Notes: a model not told the origin generated them from the letters alone. 64,000 nucleotides of DNA from Bdellovibrionaceae bacterium UBA6502 (GCA_002436415.1 DJMA01000004.1:27196-91195), one strand, 5' to 3'. Counted from the stretch's first letter, positions 1-7,384 are shown. Made by a program: numbers and translations.

Positions 1-13
1 TTTTCTTTTTCAT
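1..13 (-). CDS. Possible 5' end of a gene leaving the window on the left
   Basis: An ATG on the minus strand at position 13 opens a frame reading Met-Lys-Lys-Lys before the window edge. A GGGGA stretch lies about 8-10 bases upstream and could be its ribosome binding site. Lys-rich starts are common in exported proteins, but four codons say nothing about function. Confidence 0.3.
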
Positions 14-104
14 AAATATTTTCCCCATGCTCTAATATCGACTATTTTCCTATGTGACATAAGGAAAGAAAAGGAATTGAGTTGATCTTAACTAAGAACC
101 AGTC

Positions 105-148
105 TTTTGGGCGTAATTCTACCTTCGATTCGCCCAATTTTATTTTAT
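105..148 (+). terminator. Weak hairpin followed by T-rich tract
   Basis: TTGGGCG (107-113) pairs with CGCCCAA (131-137) across a 17-base loop and is followed by a T-rich run on the plus strand. It lies between a probable leftward gene start and the end of the QueD-like gene. No plus-strand gene is visible for it to terminate, so its role is uncertain. Confidence 0.3.
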
Positions 149-166
149 TGTCTACTTAATAATTTC

Positions 167-1060
167 TTATGAAATATAAGAAATGGCACCTTTGTTAATT
201 CCTTCGTAGGCTTTAACTTTAATCCTGTCTTTTGGACCTGTTTTACTTTGGATTACTTTTGCAAAATGGGAGCTTAGGTTTTCCACGGTACTTTCAATGG
301 GAAGAACATAAACCTCTTCGCTCGGCAAAATAGAACGGAACATACCTTGATTGCCTTGGTATTTAATCTCAACAAAAGGACACTTATTAGGGATTCCATA
401 TTCTCCCTCTAAAGAGTCTAGGACCTGTTCTTTGTTTACAATATTTTCTACAAAGCAGAAGTGGATATTACCTTTTAAGTGATCTCTAACAAGCCAAGAC
501 TCAAGATCAGATCGAGACTCTTCGTTCACCCAAATGTCTACACTGTTATGATGACCATGAAAAAGTCTTTGGCAGTTGCCATAGTGTTGTTTCAAGCCGT
601 GTGTGTAATTTAGAATTGGTTTAGTTCCAAGATTTGCTTCTTCTAATTGGATTTTAACTTGTTCAAACTGTTCACCAAAATGATTACTCATTTCTTGTTC
701 CAGGTAGCTTGCAATATGGTTGGTACTTACATATTGCGATGGAATCTCACAGATCGCTTGGCGTGGGCCTTCGTAATAGAGTTGTTGGCTTTTAGCTCCA
801 TAGCTTAGCTCAAGTTGAAATCGGTCCTCTGTAAGCTTAGCCATTCCCTTTGGCAGAACAAAACGATGATCACAGATTTCGTCTATGATGTTTTTAACGG
901 CTTTCTTTGCGAGAGAAAAATCGATTAAAATGCCTTCTTCATCCGGCTTTCCAACGAATTCTACATTTACCTGATAAGACGCACCAACAAGACCTTTGGT
1001 CTTATCGAAATAGGCAATATCTAAAACGCTAATGTGATCGCAAAACAGAGAAATACTCAT
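167..1060 (-). CDS. 6-carboxytetrahydropterin/6-pyruvoyltetrahydropterin synthase-like protein, duplicated fold
   Basis: The 297-residue protein carries two halves that both resemble the PTPS/QueD fold, which normally spans about 120-150 residues. The C-terminal half (about 150-290) has the zinc/catalytic signature: His154, Cys163 and the His168-Gly-His170 motif followed by His-Asn. The N-terminal half (about 5-75) keeps the later family elements, an Asp-Phe pair near residues 47-48 and Asp-His at 64-65, but has Val-Gly-Ala-Ser where the HGH zinc motif should be. The family converts dihydroneopterin triphosphate to pterin intermediates, in 7-deazaguanine or biopterin pathways. Bacterial two-domain relatives of about 280 residues exist (recalled, not checked). 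The start ATG at 1060 is the first in frame. It stands alone, so which pathway it serves cannot be told. Confidence 0.72.
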   Translation of the reverse strand: MSISLFCDHISVLDIAYFDKTKGLVGASYQVNVEFVGKPDEEGILIDFSLAKKAVKNIIDEICDHRFVLPKGMAKLTEDRFQLELSYGAKSQQLYYEGPRQAICEIPSQYVSTNHIASYLEQEMSNHFGEQFEQVKIQLEEANLGTKPILNYTHGLKQHYGNCQRLFHGHHNSVDIWVNEESRSDLESWLVRDHLKGNIHFCFVENIVNKEQVLDSLEGEYGIPNKCPFVEIKYQGNQGMFRSILPSEEVYVLPIESTVENLSSHFAKVIQSKTGPKDRIKVKAYEGINKGAISYIS

Positions 1061-1171
1061 AGAACTAGGCTTATACTTTAATTTGATAACGAGCTCAATT
1101 GGTATTGAAAGCTTTACCCTGAGAATGAATCATAACAGCTCTGTAAATTGATATAGTTTTAGAGGAAATTT

Positions 1172-1234
1172 ATGCCACGACTAAAGGGTAAGTTACTGAA
1201 TTTATTGTTGAAACAAGGCCTTTGTTGGCCTTGA
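1172..1234 (+). CDS. Possible 20-codon leader ORF before the transglycosylase-like gene
   Basis: An ATG preceded by a strong ribosome binding site (GAGGAA, 5 bases upstream) opens a 20-residue frame ending in TGA. A hairpin, AAGGCC-tttgtt-GGCCTT, lies in its last codons. The following gene at 1256 has no recognisable ribosome binding site of its own. This could be a leader peptide that couples translation to the next gene, or a chance ORF; codon count is too small to decide. Confidence 0.3.
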   Translation: MPRLKGKLLNLLLKQGLCWP

Positions 1235-1255
1235 TGGGGATAAAATAAAACAGTT

Positions 1256-2932
1256 ATGAAAGTTTGTTTCGCGATTACTTTTCTTTTATTTTACTGCTTT
1301 AGCAGGGCTGAAGCACAAAGTTCTTATGTGGAACGAGCGCATTTTGATGCCTTACCTGGTGTGCCTTTTTACAAAACCAACAACAAGGGGTCTTTGAGTT
1401 CAATTGCGCTAAATGGAAACTACAGGCTTTCTTTAGATTTTCCAGAAGGCATGAGTTTTGGAATGGAACCAATTGAAGCTGGAATTGATGATTTACTCGA
1501 TGAAGAATCAAGGAAAGAAGTAGAAGATAAGCTGGAGAGACAGCGAACCAATATGGAATTGGCTTTTACTTTTTTAGATCAAGAAGGCCCTGTTTTAGAA
1601 GGAAAAGAAACAGGAAATAAATTAATAAAAGTAAGAGTTTGGGATAAAGAAACTGAAAAAGAAGTTTTTGTAAACGAAGATGTTTACGCGGACTTATTAG
1701 AAGCCCATAAAGATCGACTTTTAAATATTACTAGCATTCGTAGAATTAAAGACCTTGAGGCAAGCAGTGTTGAAAACTGTGAAAATTGTGCTCCCAAAGA
1801 GAATACGCCAAAAGAAAATGTGGATGATATCGTAGACACCACTAAGCCTCCAGTTACGCCAAGTGGTGACCCTAATATGCCAGAGCTGGCTTCCCAGGAT
1901 CCAGAGGTCGGTTACTGTAAGCCTAAAAACAAAAAAGAAACCATGAACTCTTTGTTTGGGTACTCGAGAAACAAAATGCTAGAGAAGGTTTCTCAGGCGA
2001 GGGGTAAAGCCAATGCCAAGGCTAAAATCTCAAATGCAGAGAGAGATTGTCGAAAAGAAGTAAAAAAGTATAGTTGTCGAAATAATGACTGGCGAGGCTT
2101 AAGTTTAATGGAAAGGCTTGAAGCCATGAATGATGAAGTGGAAGATGTTTTTGCAAAAGCAAAGTTTCCTAAAAACACAGGCGCTTGTTTGGCATCGAGA
2201 GAGACGGGTAATCTAAATATTAATTCTCTGACCATGGGGCATTGTTCCTCGAAAACTTACTCCAGTGCATGGGGACTTTTTCATATTACCAACTCAACAC
2301 TGGCAGAGTTTATGTTGAAAAAACAATTTGCCGACTATGTTAGAAACCCAGAAATCTCTAATACATTAAAACAAAGTATTAAAAAGTCAGTGAGCGAAAA
2401 ATCATTATCTACTAAGCAAGCAAACGAGTTAATTTCTTATTTAACCTCAAGAGAAGGTGCCGTATATCCAAGTGGAAGTTATTCAGAAACGGCGGAGTGT
2501 AAAAAAATAAGTTCTTGTCAGGTTAATTTAGTGAATTTACAAAAATTGATGAAAGACAACCCAAAACTGCAAGCCATTGTGGCCATGACTATTTTAAAAG
2601 TAAAGAGAGCAAATCGCGAAAGAGCGATATCGCCTAATTCAAATTTTAGCTCTAGTGATTTAATTACGATGTTAAAAAACTATCACGGATCAAGTGATAG
2701 TGTGAACCAAGAATATGCAGATAGCATTTATTCCTGCATACAATGTATGGAGGCTTCCGACCGATCTCAGGTTTATGAAGGCCAAAAAATGTCTAAAGAA
2801 AACAAACATAGGTGCATGGCTTTAACTCTAAAGAAAACAAAGGATCTCGGAGAACCAACTTTAGAACGTGGGCGAGGGCGACTTAATTTTGAGCTTTACA
2901 ACCAATACGCCCAAGAGAACTGTTCTTGTTAA
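1256..2932 (+). CDS. Secreted lysozyme/lytic-transglycosylase-like protein
   Basis: The 558-residue protein starts with a clear signal peptide (hydrophobic residues 3-15, cleavage probably after Ala20). Residues about 305-480 look like a lysozyme-superfamily domain: Arg315-Glu316 followed by Ser-Ala-Trp-Gly-Leu-Phe-His-Ile-Thr at 337-345, which parallels the catalytic Glu and the GLMQI-type motif of SLT transglycosylases. A low-complexity Pro/Thr/Asn linker (about 180-215) separates it from an N-terminal region I do not recognise. Many cysteines, several paired as CxxC, suggest disulfides outside the cytoplasm. Probable role is peptidoglycan cleavage; Glu316 as catalyst is inferred from the motif spacing. 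It converges with and overlaps the next gene by four bases. No good ribosome binding site precedes the ATG. Confidence 0.6.
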   Translation: MKVCFAITFLLFYCFSRAEAQSSYVERAHFDALPGVPFYKTNNKGSLSSIALNGNYRLSLDFPEGMSFGMEPIEAGIDDLLDEESRKEVEDKLERQRTNMELAFTFLDQEGPVLEGKETGNKLIKVRVWDKETEKEVFVNEDVYADLLEAHKDRLLNITSIRRIKDLEASSVENCENCAPKENTPKENVDDIVDTTKPPVTPSGDPNMPELASQDPEVGYCKPKNKKETMNSLFGYSRNKMLEKVSQARGKANAKAKISNAERDCRKEVKKYSCRNNDWRGLSLMERLEAMNDEVEDVFAKAKFPKNTGACLASRETGNLNINSLTMGHCSSKTYSSAWGLFHITNSTLAEFMLKKQFADYVRNPEISNTLKQSIKKSVSEKSLSTKQANELISYLTSREGAVYPSGSYSETAECKKISSCQVNLVNLQKLMKDNPKLQAIVAMTILKVKRANRERAISPNSNFSSSDLITMLKNYHGSSDSVNQEYADSIYSCIQCMEASDRSQVYEGQKMSKENKHRCMALTLKKTKDLGEPTLERGRGRLNFELYNQYAQENCSC

Positions 2933-3588
2933 ATGCTGATAAAAAAGTATAAAGCAATGTAGTACAAGAGAAAATGCTTTAAGAATCTTGTGAGCCCTAA
3001 AAAGTATGCTATTAACAAATGAAATAGAATGCCAATTGCAATCAGTGCCAGCAAGCTTTCTTTGATTTGCATAAGAATCAGAAAGCCAAGTTCGAAGGCG
3101 AGCATAAGAAAGAGCATCAGCTTTTTAGTCTTTTCCGTTTTTAAGAGTGTAATGGAATAATGTTTTTCGAAAGCCCAAAGTGACTTGGCCTTCCAATGCT
3201 TTAGATTTTTGATTTTATCAATACCTGAGATAAAGTAAAAAACTCCTAAAAAGTTGCTAGCTGAGCGAATGACTTGTTCTTCTTCTATCAATCCAAAACA
3301 AAAAAGACTGAGTAGGATTCCCATAAAGTGTAGTAAAAAATCACTAGCTCCTTGAACAAGGCCATTACTTTTTATGGAGTGGAGAAAATTTGCTATTAAC
3401 AACCATGCAATAAACTTTGAGGAAAATAGAATGCAAGAAGCCGCTAAAAGTAAATACGCGATAAAGGGCGCCAGCCTAAAAACTCTGTTCTCACTAATGT
3501 ACTGTTGAAGCCTAAAGTATTCGTAAGAGCTTAGGCAGCAGGTGATCAAAAAACTTGGAAATAAGATTTCGATGCCAGAGTAATTCAT
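2929..3588 (-). CDS. Polytopic membrane protein, HTTM-like
   Basis: The 219-residue protein has about six hydrophobic segments and lies wholly in the membrane. The stretch with Gly-Ala-Ser-Asp followed by a long hydrophobic helix, then a Gly-Ile-Asp-Lys-Ile segment before a Trp (about residues 118-135), resembles the vitamin-K-carboxylase-like HTTM family, in which a comparable Ala-Gly-x-x-Lys...Trp motif occurs. It is shorter than usual for that family, so it could be a reduced member. Its ATG overlaps the stop codon of the upstream 116-residue gene by four bases, so the two are almost certainly co-transcribed and translationally coupled. Confidence 0.45.
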   Translation of the reverse strand: MNYSGIEILFPSFLITCCLSSYEYFRLQQYISENRVFRLAPFIAYLLLAASCILFSSKFIAWLLIANFLHSIKSNGLVQGASDFLLHFMGILLSLFCFGLIEEEQVIRSASNFLGVFYFISGIDKIKNLKHWKAKSLWAFEKHYSITLLKTEKTKKLMLFLMLAFELGFLILMQIKESLLALIAIGILFHLLIAYFLGLTRFLKHFLLYYIALYFFISI

Positions 3589-3935
3589 AGGTAAATGTCC
3601 TGTTCGAGTATTAGTTTGTCTTTGTTTTCAAAAACTTTAAGTTTAACATCACCTTCGATTTTACCTTTTTGCGACTGATTTCGATGATCAATTCTTATTA
3701 GATCCATCATGTCTAGTCCAAAACCTTCTGAATTATTAAAAAGACTGTATTCCATTTGTGACTGCATCCAGTGATAGTAAGTAAACTGAGGAGAAACTAA
3801 AATCGCTGTTAAACTTCTTTGGGGTTTCGGGTTGTACCAATATTCATTTTCTTTGGTTATTACCTTTAGTTGGTAAAATACATCTGCGCGACTAAACAAT
3901 TTAAAATTGGGCAATAGGCTTCTAAAATTTTTCAT
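3585..3935 (-). CDS. Conserved-looking small protein of unknown function, coupled to HTTM-like gene
   Basis: The 116-residue soluble protein has no signal peptide and no motif I recognise. It is rich in Tyr, Phe and Trp (a Tyr-Trp-Tyr-Asn-Pro motif near residue 32). It is the first gene of a two-gene unit with the HTTM-like membrane protein, which it overlaps by four bases. HTTM proteins are sometimes accompanied by small partner proteins, and by context this could be an accessory or thiol-oxidoreductase-like partner, but no CxxC is present. Function is unknown. Confidence 0.55.
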   Translation of the reverse strand: MKNFRSLLPNFKLFSRADVFYQLKVITKENEYWYNPKPQRSLTAILVSPQFTYYHWMQSQMEYSLFNNSEGFGLDMMDLIRIDHRNQSQKGKIEGDVKLKVFENKDKLILEQDIYL

Positions 3936-4021
3936 ACTGATATCATATAAAATGATCTGCTTTACTAGAATCTATTTTGATTTCCTAGACCGAAGTGTTA
4001 AAAACTCCTTAAGGAGCCAAG

Positions 4022-4735
4022 ATGTTAAGTTCTAAACCAATTAAGACCAAAATATTCGAAAAAGCTATGAACCTTAATAACTTCATTGATCAATCCCTAG
4101 GTGATGAGAAGCTAGAAGGAAAAATATTGGCGGTGACTAGCAAAGTGGTGAGCTTGGCTGAGAAGCGTTTGGTTTCTAAAGAGATGATTAGTAAAGATGA
4201 TTTGGTGGTGCAAGAGTCGGATCACTATTTGGGTAAGATAGCCTATGACTGTCATTTAACGGTAAAAGAGGGTTTGCTAATCGCTTCCGCTGGCATTGAT
4301 GAGTCTAATTCTCAAGATGAGCATTTTATTTTATTTCCTCAAAACCCGTTCCAGTCAGCAAGAAACATTTATGAATATTTAAAAGAAAAGAGAGGCTTAA
4401 CGAATTTTGGTGTCATTTTAACAGACTCTCACACTACGGCTTTACGTAGGGGAGTTGTTGGCGCCGCATTGGCTTATTATGGTTTTAGCGGCGTTAAGAA
4501 TAAAGTGGGAAGTAAAGATCTTTTTGGTAGAGAGCTACAAATGACAAGTATGAACTTGGCAGACTCCATTGCTACAGCTGCTACGGTGGTTATGGGAGAA
4601 GGAGATGAGTGTCAGCCTTTAGCTATTATTGAGTACCCTGTGGAGTTTTCTGTTTTAGATTCTAATGATGAATTAAAAATTCCCCTAGAACAGGATTTGT
4701 ATGAACCTATTCTTAGAGCTGGTTTGAAGAAGTAG
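4022..4735 (+). CDS. CofE-like F420-0:gamma-glutamyl ligase family protein
   Basis: The 237-residue protein matches the CofE/FbiB N-terminal fold: an opening Val-Thr-Ser-Lys-Val-Val-Ser segment (about 38-45), Gly-Ile-Asp-Glu-Ser-Asn (about 91-96), Leu-Thr-Asp-Ser-His (about 138-142) and a Gly-Ser-Lys-Asp-Leu-Phe-Gly-Arg segment (about 162-170). In methanogens and actinobacteria this enzyme adds glutamates to coenzyme F420. No other F420 gene is in the window and F420 is not expected in this kind of bacterium, so the substrate is probably something else. A strong AAGGAG ribosome binding site lies seven bases before the ATG. It is transcribed alone. Confidence 0.7.
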   Translation: MLSSKPIKTKIFEKAMNLNNFIDQSLGDEKLEGKILAVTSKVVSLAEKRLVSKEMISKDDLVVQESDHYLGKIAYDCHLTVKEGLLIASAGIDESNSQDEHFILFPQNPFQSARNIYEYLKEKRGLTNFGVILTDSHTTALRRGVVGAALAYYGFSGVKNKVGSKDLFGRELQMTSMNLADSIATAATVVMGEGDECQPLAIIEYPVEFSVLDSNDELKIPLEQDLYEPILRAGLKK

Positions 4736-4756
4736 TTTTTTAAATCTTAATACAAT

Positions 4757-4900
4757 CTAATCGTCAATTAAGTCAATGATGTCGATTTCATTCTGTTTTT
4801 TCGATTTACTTTTGCGATGAAAAGGAAGGATAAAAAGGGCAAAGAGCACTAAAGCGACGACTATAACTAAAAAATCCTTTTCGCCATTTACGAAGTCCAT
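4757..4900 (-). CDS. 47-residue single-pass membrane peptide
   Basis: A short minus-strand frame preceded by a good ribosome binding site (AAAGGGG, five to six bases before the ATG) encodes an acidic/neutral N-terminus, one hydrophobic segment (about residues 10-26), a basic Arg-Lys-Ser-Lys-Ser-Lys-Lys patch and an acidic Ile/Asp/Glu tail. The pattern of one helix with a positive cytoplasmic flank is a coherent membrane-peptide design, which argues that it is a real gene. No family is recognised. Confidence 0.5.
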   Translation of the reverse strand: MDFVNGEKDFLVIVVALVLFALFILPFHRKSKSKKQNEIDIIDLIDD

Positions 4901-5002
4901 ATTTCCCCTTTAGTGAGTAAGTTACTTTTTAATATTAAGCCTAAGAGCGGGCAGAAAGCTAGAACTCTCTCCAATGCTCGACTAGGGTGATCTAAAGCCT
5001 AA

Positions 5003-5027
5003 TAAAAACCAAGGCAAAAACCTTGGT
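5003..5027 (-). terminator. Second (distal) copy of the tRNA-Asn terminator
   Basis: CCAAGG (5009-5014) and CCTTGG (5021-5026) form the same hairpin as the terminator next to tRNA-Asn, with an interrupted T-run on the minus strand. About 40 bases around it (5003-5046) are a near-perfect direct repeat of the flank at 5189-5234. Confidence 0.6.
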
Positions 5028-5155
5028 AATAAAAAATCTAAAATTGGAAAAGGCGAAGGTAGCACCGTAAAGCTGAAAAGCATTGCTTTTCAGTAGGTGC
5101 AGTGAGCGGGTATTTGCCTTCCCAGGCCAATGCCGTCTAGCGAACGATTATAAGG

Positions 5156-5169
5156 CAAGTCCCTCCACC
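5156..5169 (+). repeat. Inverted 14-base copy of tRNA-Asn T-arm/acceptor strand
   Basis: CAAGTCCCTCCACC on the plus strand is the exact reverse complement of 5240-5253 inside the minus-strand tRNA-Asn gene. A read-through transcript could pair with the tRNA 3' half here. Confidence 0.75.
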
Positions 5170-5186
5170 GATCTGATACTCAAGAC

Positions 5187-5214
5187 GAAAAAAAACCAAG
5201 GCAAAAACCTTGGT
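5187..5214 (-). terminator. tRNA-Asn intrinsic terminator
   Basis: CCAAGG (5196-5201) and CCTTGG (5208-5213) form a six-base stem with a six-base loop, followed on the minus strand by eight or nine T residues. It begins 19 bases after the tRNA 3' end. Confidence 0.8.
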
Positions 5215-5232
5215 AATAAAAAGTCTAAAATT

Positions 5233-5308
5233 TGGCTCAGGTGGAGGGACTTGAACCCCCGACCAATTGATTAACAGTCAACTGCTCTACCGACTGAGCT
5301 ACACCTGA
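5233..5308 (-). tRNA. tRNA-Asn (anticodon GTT)
   Basis: The 76-base gene folds into a standard cloverleaf: acceptor TCAGGTG pairs with CACCTGA, the D-arm has TAGCTCAGTCGGTAGAGCA, the anticodon loop is CTGTTAA and the T-loop is TTCAAGT. The 3' CCA is encoded (5233-5235). A terminator follows directly, and a consensus-like promoter lies upstream. Confidence 0.95.
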
Positions 5309-5321
5309 ACACTGGCTTGTT

Positions 5322-5350
5322 AAATTATGAATTGCCGAGCGTTTTGTCAA
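5322..5350 (-). promoter_or_regulatory. Sigma-70 promoter of tRNA-Asn
   Basis: On the minus strand TTGACA (5345-5350) is followed after exactly 17 bases by TAATTT (5322-5327), 14 bases before the tRNA 5' end. The -35 box is a perfect consensus, as expected for a strongly expressed stable RNA. Confidence 0.75.
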
Positions 5351-5426
5351 AATATTTTTTAACTCTCTTGATTTGCAGTAAATAGAATTTAAAAAATGCC
5401 TATTTTTAAGGAATAAGTTCCCTGCT

Positions 5427-5963
5427 TTAGAGGAATTTCTTCTGTAATTGCTTGATTGAGTCCAGGAAGCCTTCTGCGGAATACAGCTTACCTTGCCAAA
5501 TCATAATGGACCCTGCCTCTGAAAACTCTAGTTGAAAACCTTTTCCGTTTTCGAATTCCACGCTGAATTGATAGTCCCTTCTTGGTGTCCTTTTTGAGTT
5601 AATAGCATAGATCTTTTGTAGGCAGCTTGCATTTAACCAATTTTGCAGTTCACTTTGTTTTAACTCAGTCTTTCCTTTTTTGTCTTTAAGTATCCAATTT
5701 TCCTCAGTTTTTGTGATATTGATACTTTCCTTGAGCTTATTGATATTAATGAGTTGAATGGATTTAATATCGGACTCACACCATTTCCAATCGGCTTCCC
5801 CGCTATGGTTTATGGGTGCGTTATTCCCGGTAATCATTTGTCCAATGTCTGATTTACCAATGGACTCGGACTTAAGGTTTTTCATTGTGTAGATTACTGC
5901 TACGAAGCCAACACACATTACGACAATTCTAAAGACTAACCATGGTTTACTGTAGTTTTTCAT
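5427..5963 (-). CDS. Membrane-anchored protein of unknown function
   Basis: The 178-residue protein has one N-terminal hydrophobic segment (about residues 9-26) preceded by Lys/Arg, so it is probably anchored with the rest outside the cytoplasm. The C-terminal part alternates short strands and turns (a Gly-Lys-Leu-Tyr segment near 157) and vaguely recalls DUF4340-type periplasmic domains, but this is a weak resemblance. Two cysteines (about 62 and 114) could form a disulfide. It stands alone between tRNA-Asn and the App1-like gene. Confidence 0.6.
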   Translation of the reverse strand: MKNYSKPWLVFRIVVMCVGFVAVIYTMKNLKSESIGKSDIGQMITGNNAPINHSGEADWKWCESDIKSIQLININKLKESINITKTEENWILKDKKGKTELKQSELQNWLNASCLQKIYAINSKRTPRRDYQFSVEFENGKGFQLEFSEAGSIMIWQGKLYSAEGFLDSIKQLQKKFL

Positions 5964-6086
5964 ATGTCATAGAATAGCGATTTAATGTAAAAAAGTCATA
6001 AAAATATCCAATATTTTAGAAAGCTGCAAATCGATCTTGTTTGAGTTATAGTCAGTTTATCAATCTCGGGGGACAGAGGGACTTTC

Positions 6087-6734
6087 ATGTTTAAGTATTT
6101 ACTAGTTTTAGTTTTACTAACTAAACTGGCATTTGCTCATACCATTTTAATCACAGATGTGGATGACACTCTGAAGGACTCTCGTGTTCGAGATAGAGTT
6201 CAGCTAATTTTGCGTGGACCTAGAACTGGCCCAGAGATGGTGGTGCCAGGGATGAATTTAGCTCTGTGGCGTTTGGCCTATCAGCAGGATGTTAAAAATA
6301 TCTTTTACGTTTCTAAAATTCCGGCCATTTTAAAAAGATTCCATGATAAATTTTTGGAGCGAAACTATTTTCCACCAGGTCTTCTTTATGGTCGTGATAG
6401 CTTAGGAAGTTTCAAAGAAAATCAGATTAAAGAAATCATTGATTTGCACCGACCGACAAAAGTTATTTTAGTCGGAGATAATGGTGAGGCGGACCCGCAG
6501 ATTTATAAAAGGATTGTCGATAGTTACAAGGCTAGTGGAATTGTATTTGAGGTTCGAATTCGAATTGCATATGAGTTAGATTATCACTTAGAAAAAGGCC
6601 AAGTGGGCTTTTATGAAGGAAGTGGTTTTTTTGATGACTTCAAAAAGCCTAAGGGCTATACCGATAGTTTTATTGTAAAAGCCTTTCGTAGAATTAATAA
6701 GGCCTGCAAATTTAGCTCTAAACCAGAGATCTGA
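6087..6734 (+). CDS. Secreted App1-like phosphatidate phosphatase (DUF2183)
   Basis: The 215-residue protein has a short signal peptide (residues 1-17) and the catalytic signature of the App1 branch of the HAD superfamily: Asp24-Val-Asp26-Asp-Thr at the start of the mature protein, a Phe-Tyr-Val-Ser-Lys segment (HAD motif II region, about 72-76), and Val-Gly-Asp-Asn-Gly-Glu-Ala-Asp-Pro (about 131-139). Family members dephosphorylate phosphatidate. Here the enzyme would act in the periplasm or beyond, so a role in handling own or prey lipids is plausible but inferred. An intrinsic terminator follows. Confidence 0.75.
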   Translation: MFKYLLVLVLLTKLAFAHTILITDVDDTLKDSRVRDRVQLILRGPRTGPEMVVPGMNLALWRLAYQQDVKNIFYVSKIPAILKRFHDKFLERNYFPPGLLYGRDSLGSFKENQIKEIIDLHRPTKVILVGDNGEADPQIYKRIVDSYKASGIVFEVRIRIAYELDYHLEKGQVGFYEGSGFFDDFKKPKGYTDSFIVKAFRRINKACKFSSKPEI

Positions 6735-6754
6735 TTATTAAAAGCTTAAAAAGC

Positions 6755-6780
6755 GAAAGGCAGGTTTTCACCTGCCTTTC
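6755..6780. terminator. Bidirectional terminator between convergent genes
   Basis: An 11-bp perfect stem, GAAAGGCAGGT with ACCTGCCTTTC, and a TTTC loop lie between the convergent App1-like and winged-helix genes. T-rich tracts lie on both sides, stronger on the minus strand. Confidence 0.75.
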
Positions 6781-6815
6781 TATTTAGTACCCAACAAGAG
6801 GATGAACCCCTTTTT

Positions 6816-7349
6816 TTATATTCCGCGCAAAGTCCCACTCAAATACTTTACGGCTTTAGATGATGTTTTGTTGTCCTCTAGGCGAACGACTTCAAGGCTA
6901 GAGAGTATTTCATAAAAATCTCTGTCGCTTTTAGCTAGAAGCTCTAGCCCAGGATAAAGAGGCGTTACACTTTGTCCTAAGTGCTTCCCGGTCTCTGTTT
7001 CCCAGACATAGGCGTATTCTGGTTTTTGTTTTAATTGTTTTTGTAAGCCTAAATGAGAAAGAGAGGTTTTAATTCCCTTTTTCATTGGGCCAATTTGGGC
7101 TGGAAAGGCAATCCGAAGTCCATGCTTGATGAAGTTAAGTAATGCGGTTTTATCGACCTTCTTGCTGCTATCTATTAAATGCGATTTCTCAAGACGTTTT
7201 AGGCTTTTTACGATTTCAGCAGGACTAAGCATTAGCTTGCTAGCTAAATCTTTTTGAGGAATTTCCTTTCCCCATCGTAAAATTCCCAATGCGATGATGA
7301 CATCTTGAGGTCTAAGCGATCCTTGCCTTTCCATGAACTTAATAGACAC
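6816..7349 (-). CDS. Winged-helix DNA-binding protein
   Basis: Residues about 14-65 of this 177-residue protein form a winged helix-turn-helix: a helix with Asp-Val-Ile-Ile-Ala-Leu-Gly-Ile-Leu, then Gln-Lys-Asp-Leu-Ala-Ser-Lys-Leu and a recognition helix with Ser-Pro-Ala-Glu-Ile-Val-Lys-Ser-Leu. The rest (about 75-177) has no recognised domain and could bind a ligand or partner. The frame opens with GTG at 7349; an internal ATG at 7334 is an alternative, and neither has a strong ribosome binding site. A near-perfect palindrome 14-35 bases upstream of the GTG is a likely autoregulatory operator. It may instead be an adaptor rather than a repressor. Confidence 0.6.
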   Translation of the reverse strand: MSIKFMERQGSLRPQDVIIALGILRWGKEIPQKDLASKLMLSPAEIVKSLKRLEKSHLIDSSKKVDKTALLNFIKHGLRIAFPAQIGPMKKGIKTSLSHLGLQKQLKQKPEYAYVWETETGKHLGQSVTPLYPGLELLAKSDRDFYEILSSLEVVRLEDNKTSSKAVKYLSGTLRGI

Positions 7350-7362
7350 TAGTAATTTACAA

Positions 7363-7384
7363 TTTACAATTTATAAATCGTAAA
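7363..7384. promoter_or_regulatory. Palindromic operator candidate of the winged-helix gene
   Basis: A 22-bp palindrome centred on TTATAA, with half-sites TTTACAATTTA and TAAATCGTAAA, has a single mismatched pair. A further half-site (TTTAC) lies eight bases to its left. It sits directly before the winged-helix gene and suggests autoregulation. Confidence 0.6.

Larger units (their letters stand above)
5003..5235 (-). repeat. tRNA-Asn tail cassette: duplicated flank, hairpin and inverted T-arm copy
   Basis: Reading along the minus strand after tRNA-Asn there is the tRNA flank with terminator, then a 14-base inverted copy of the tRNA T-arm/acceptor strand (5156-5169, complementary to 5240-5253), then a body with a 10-bp quasi-palindrome (5073-5093) nested inside GCACC/GGTGC arms, then a second copy of the flank and terminator. 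The same order occurs behind tRNA-Arg at 11945-12240 with unrelated sequence. No protein frame of note lies inside. I know no name for this element. Confidence 0.65.

Noticed and set aside
5083..5274. Plus-strand ORF of 63 codons through the tRNA-Asn cassette
   Set aside because: It crosses the antisense strand of the tRNA gene, so it is a by-product of RNA and repeat sequence.
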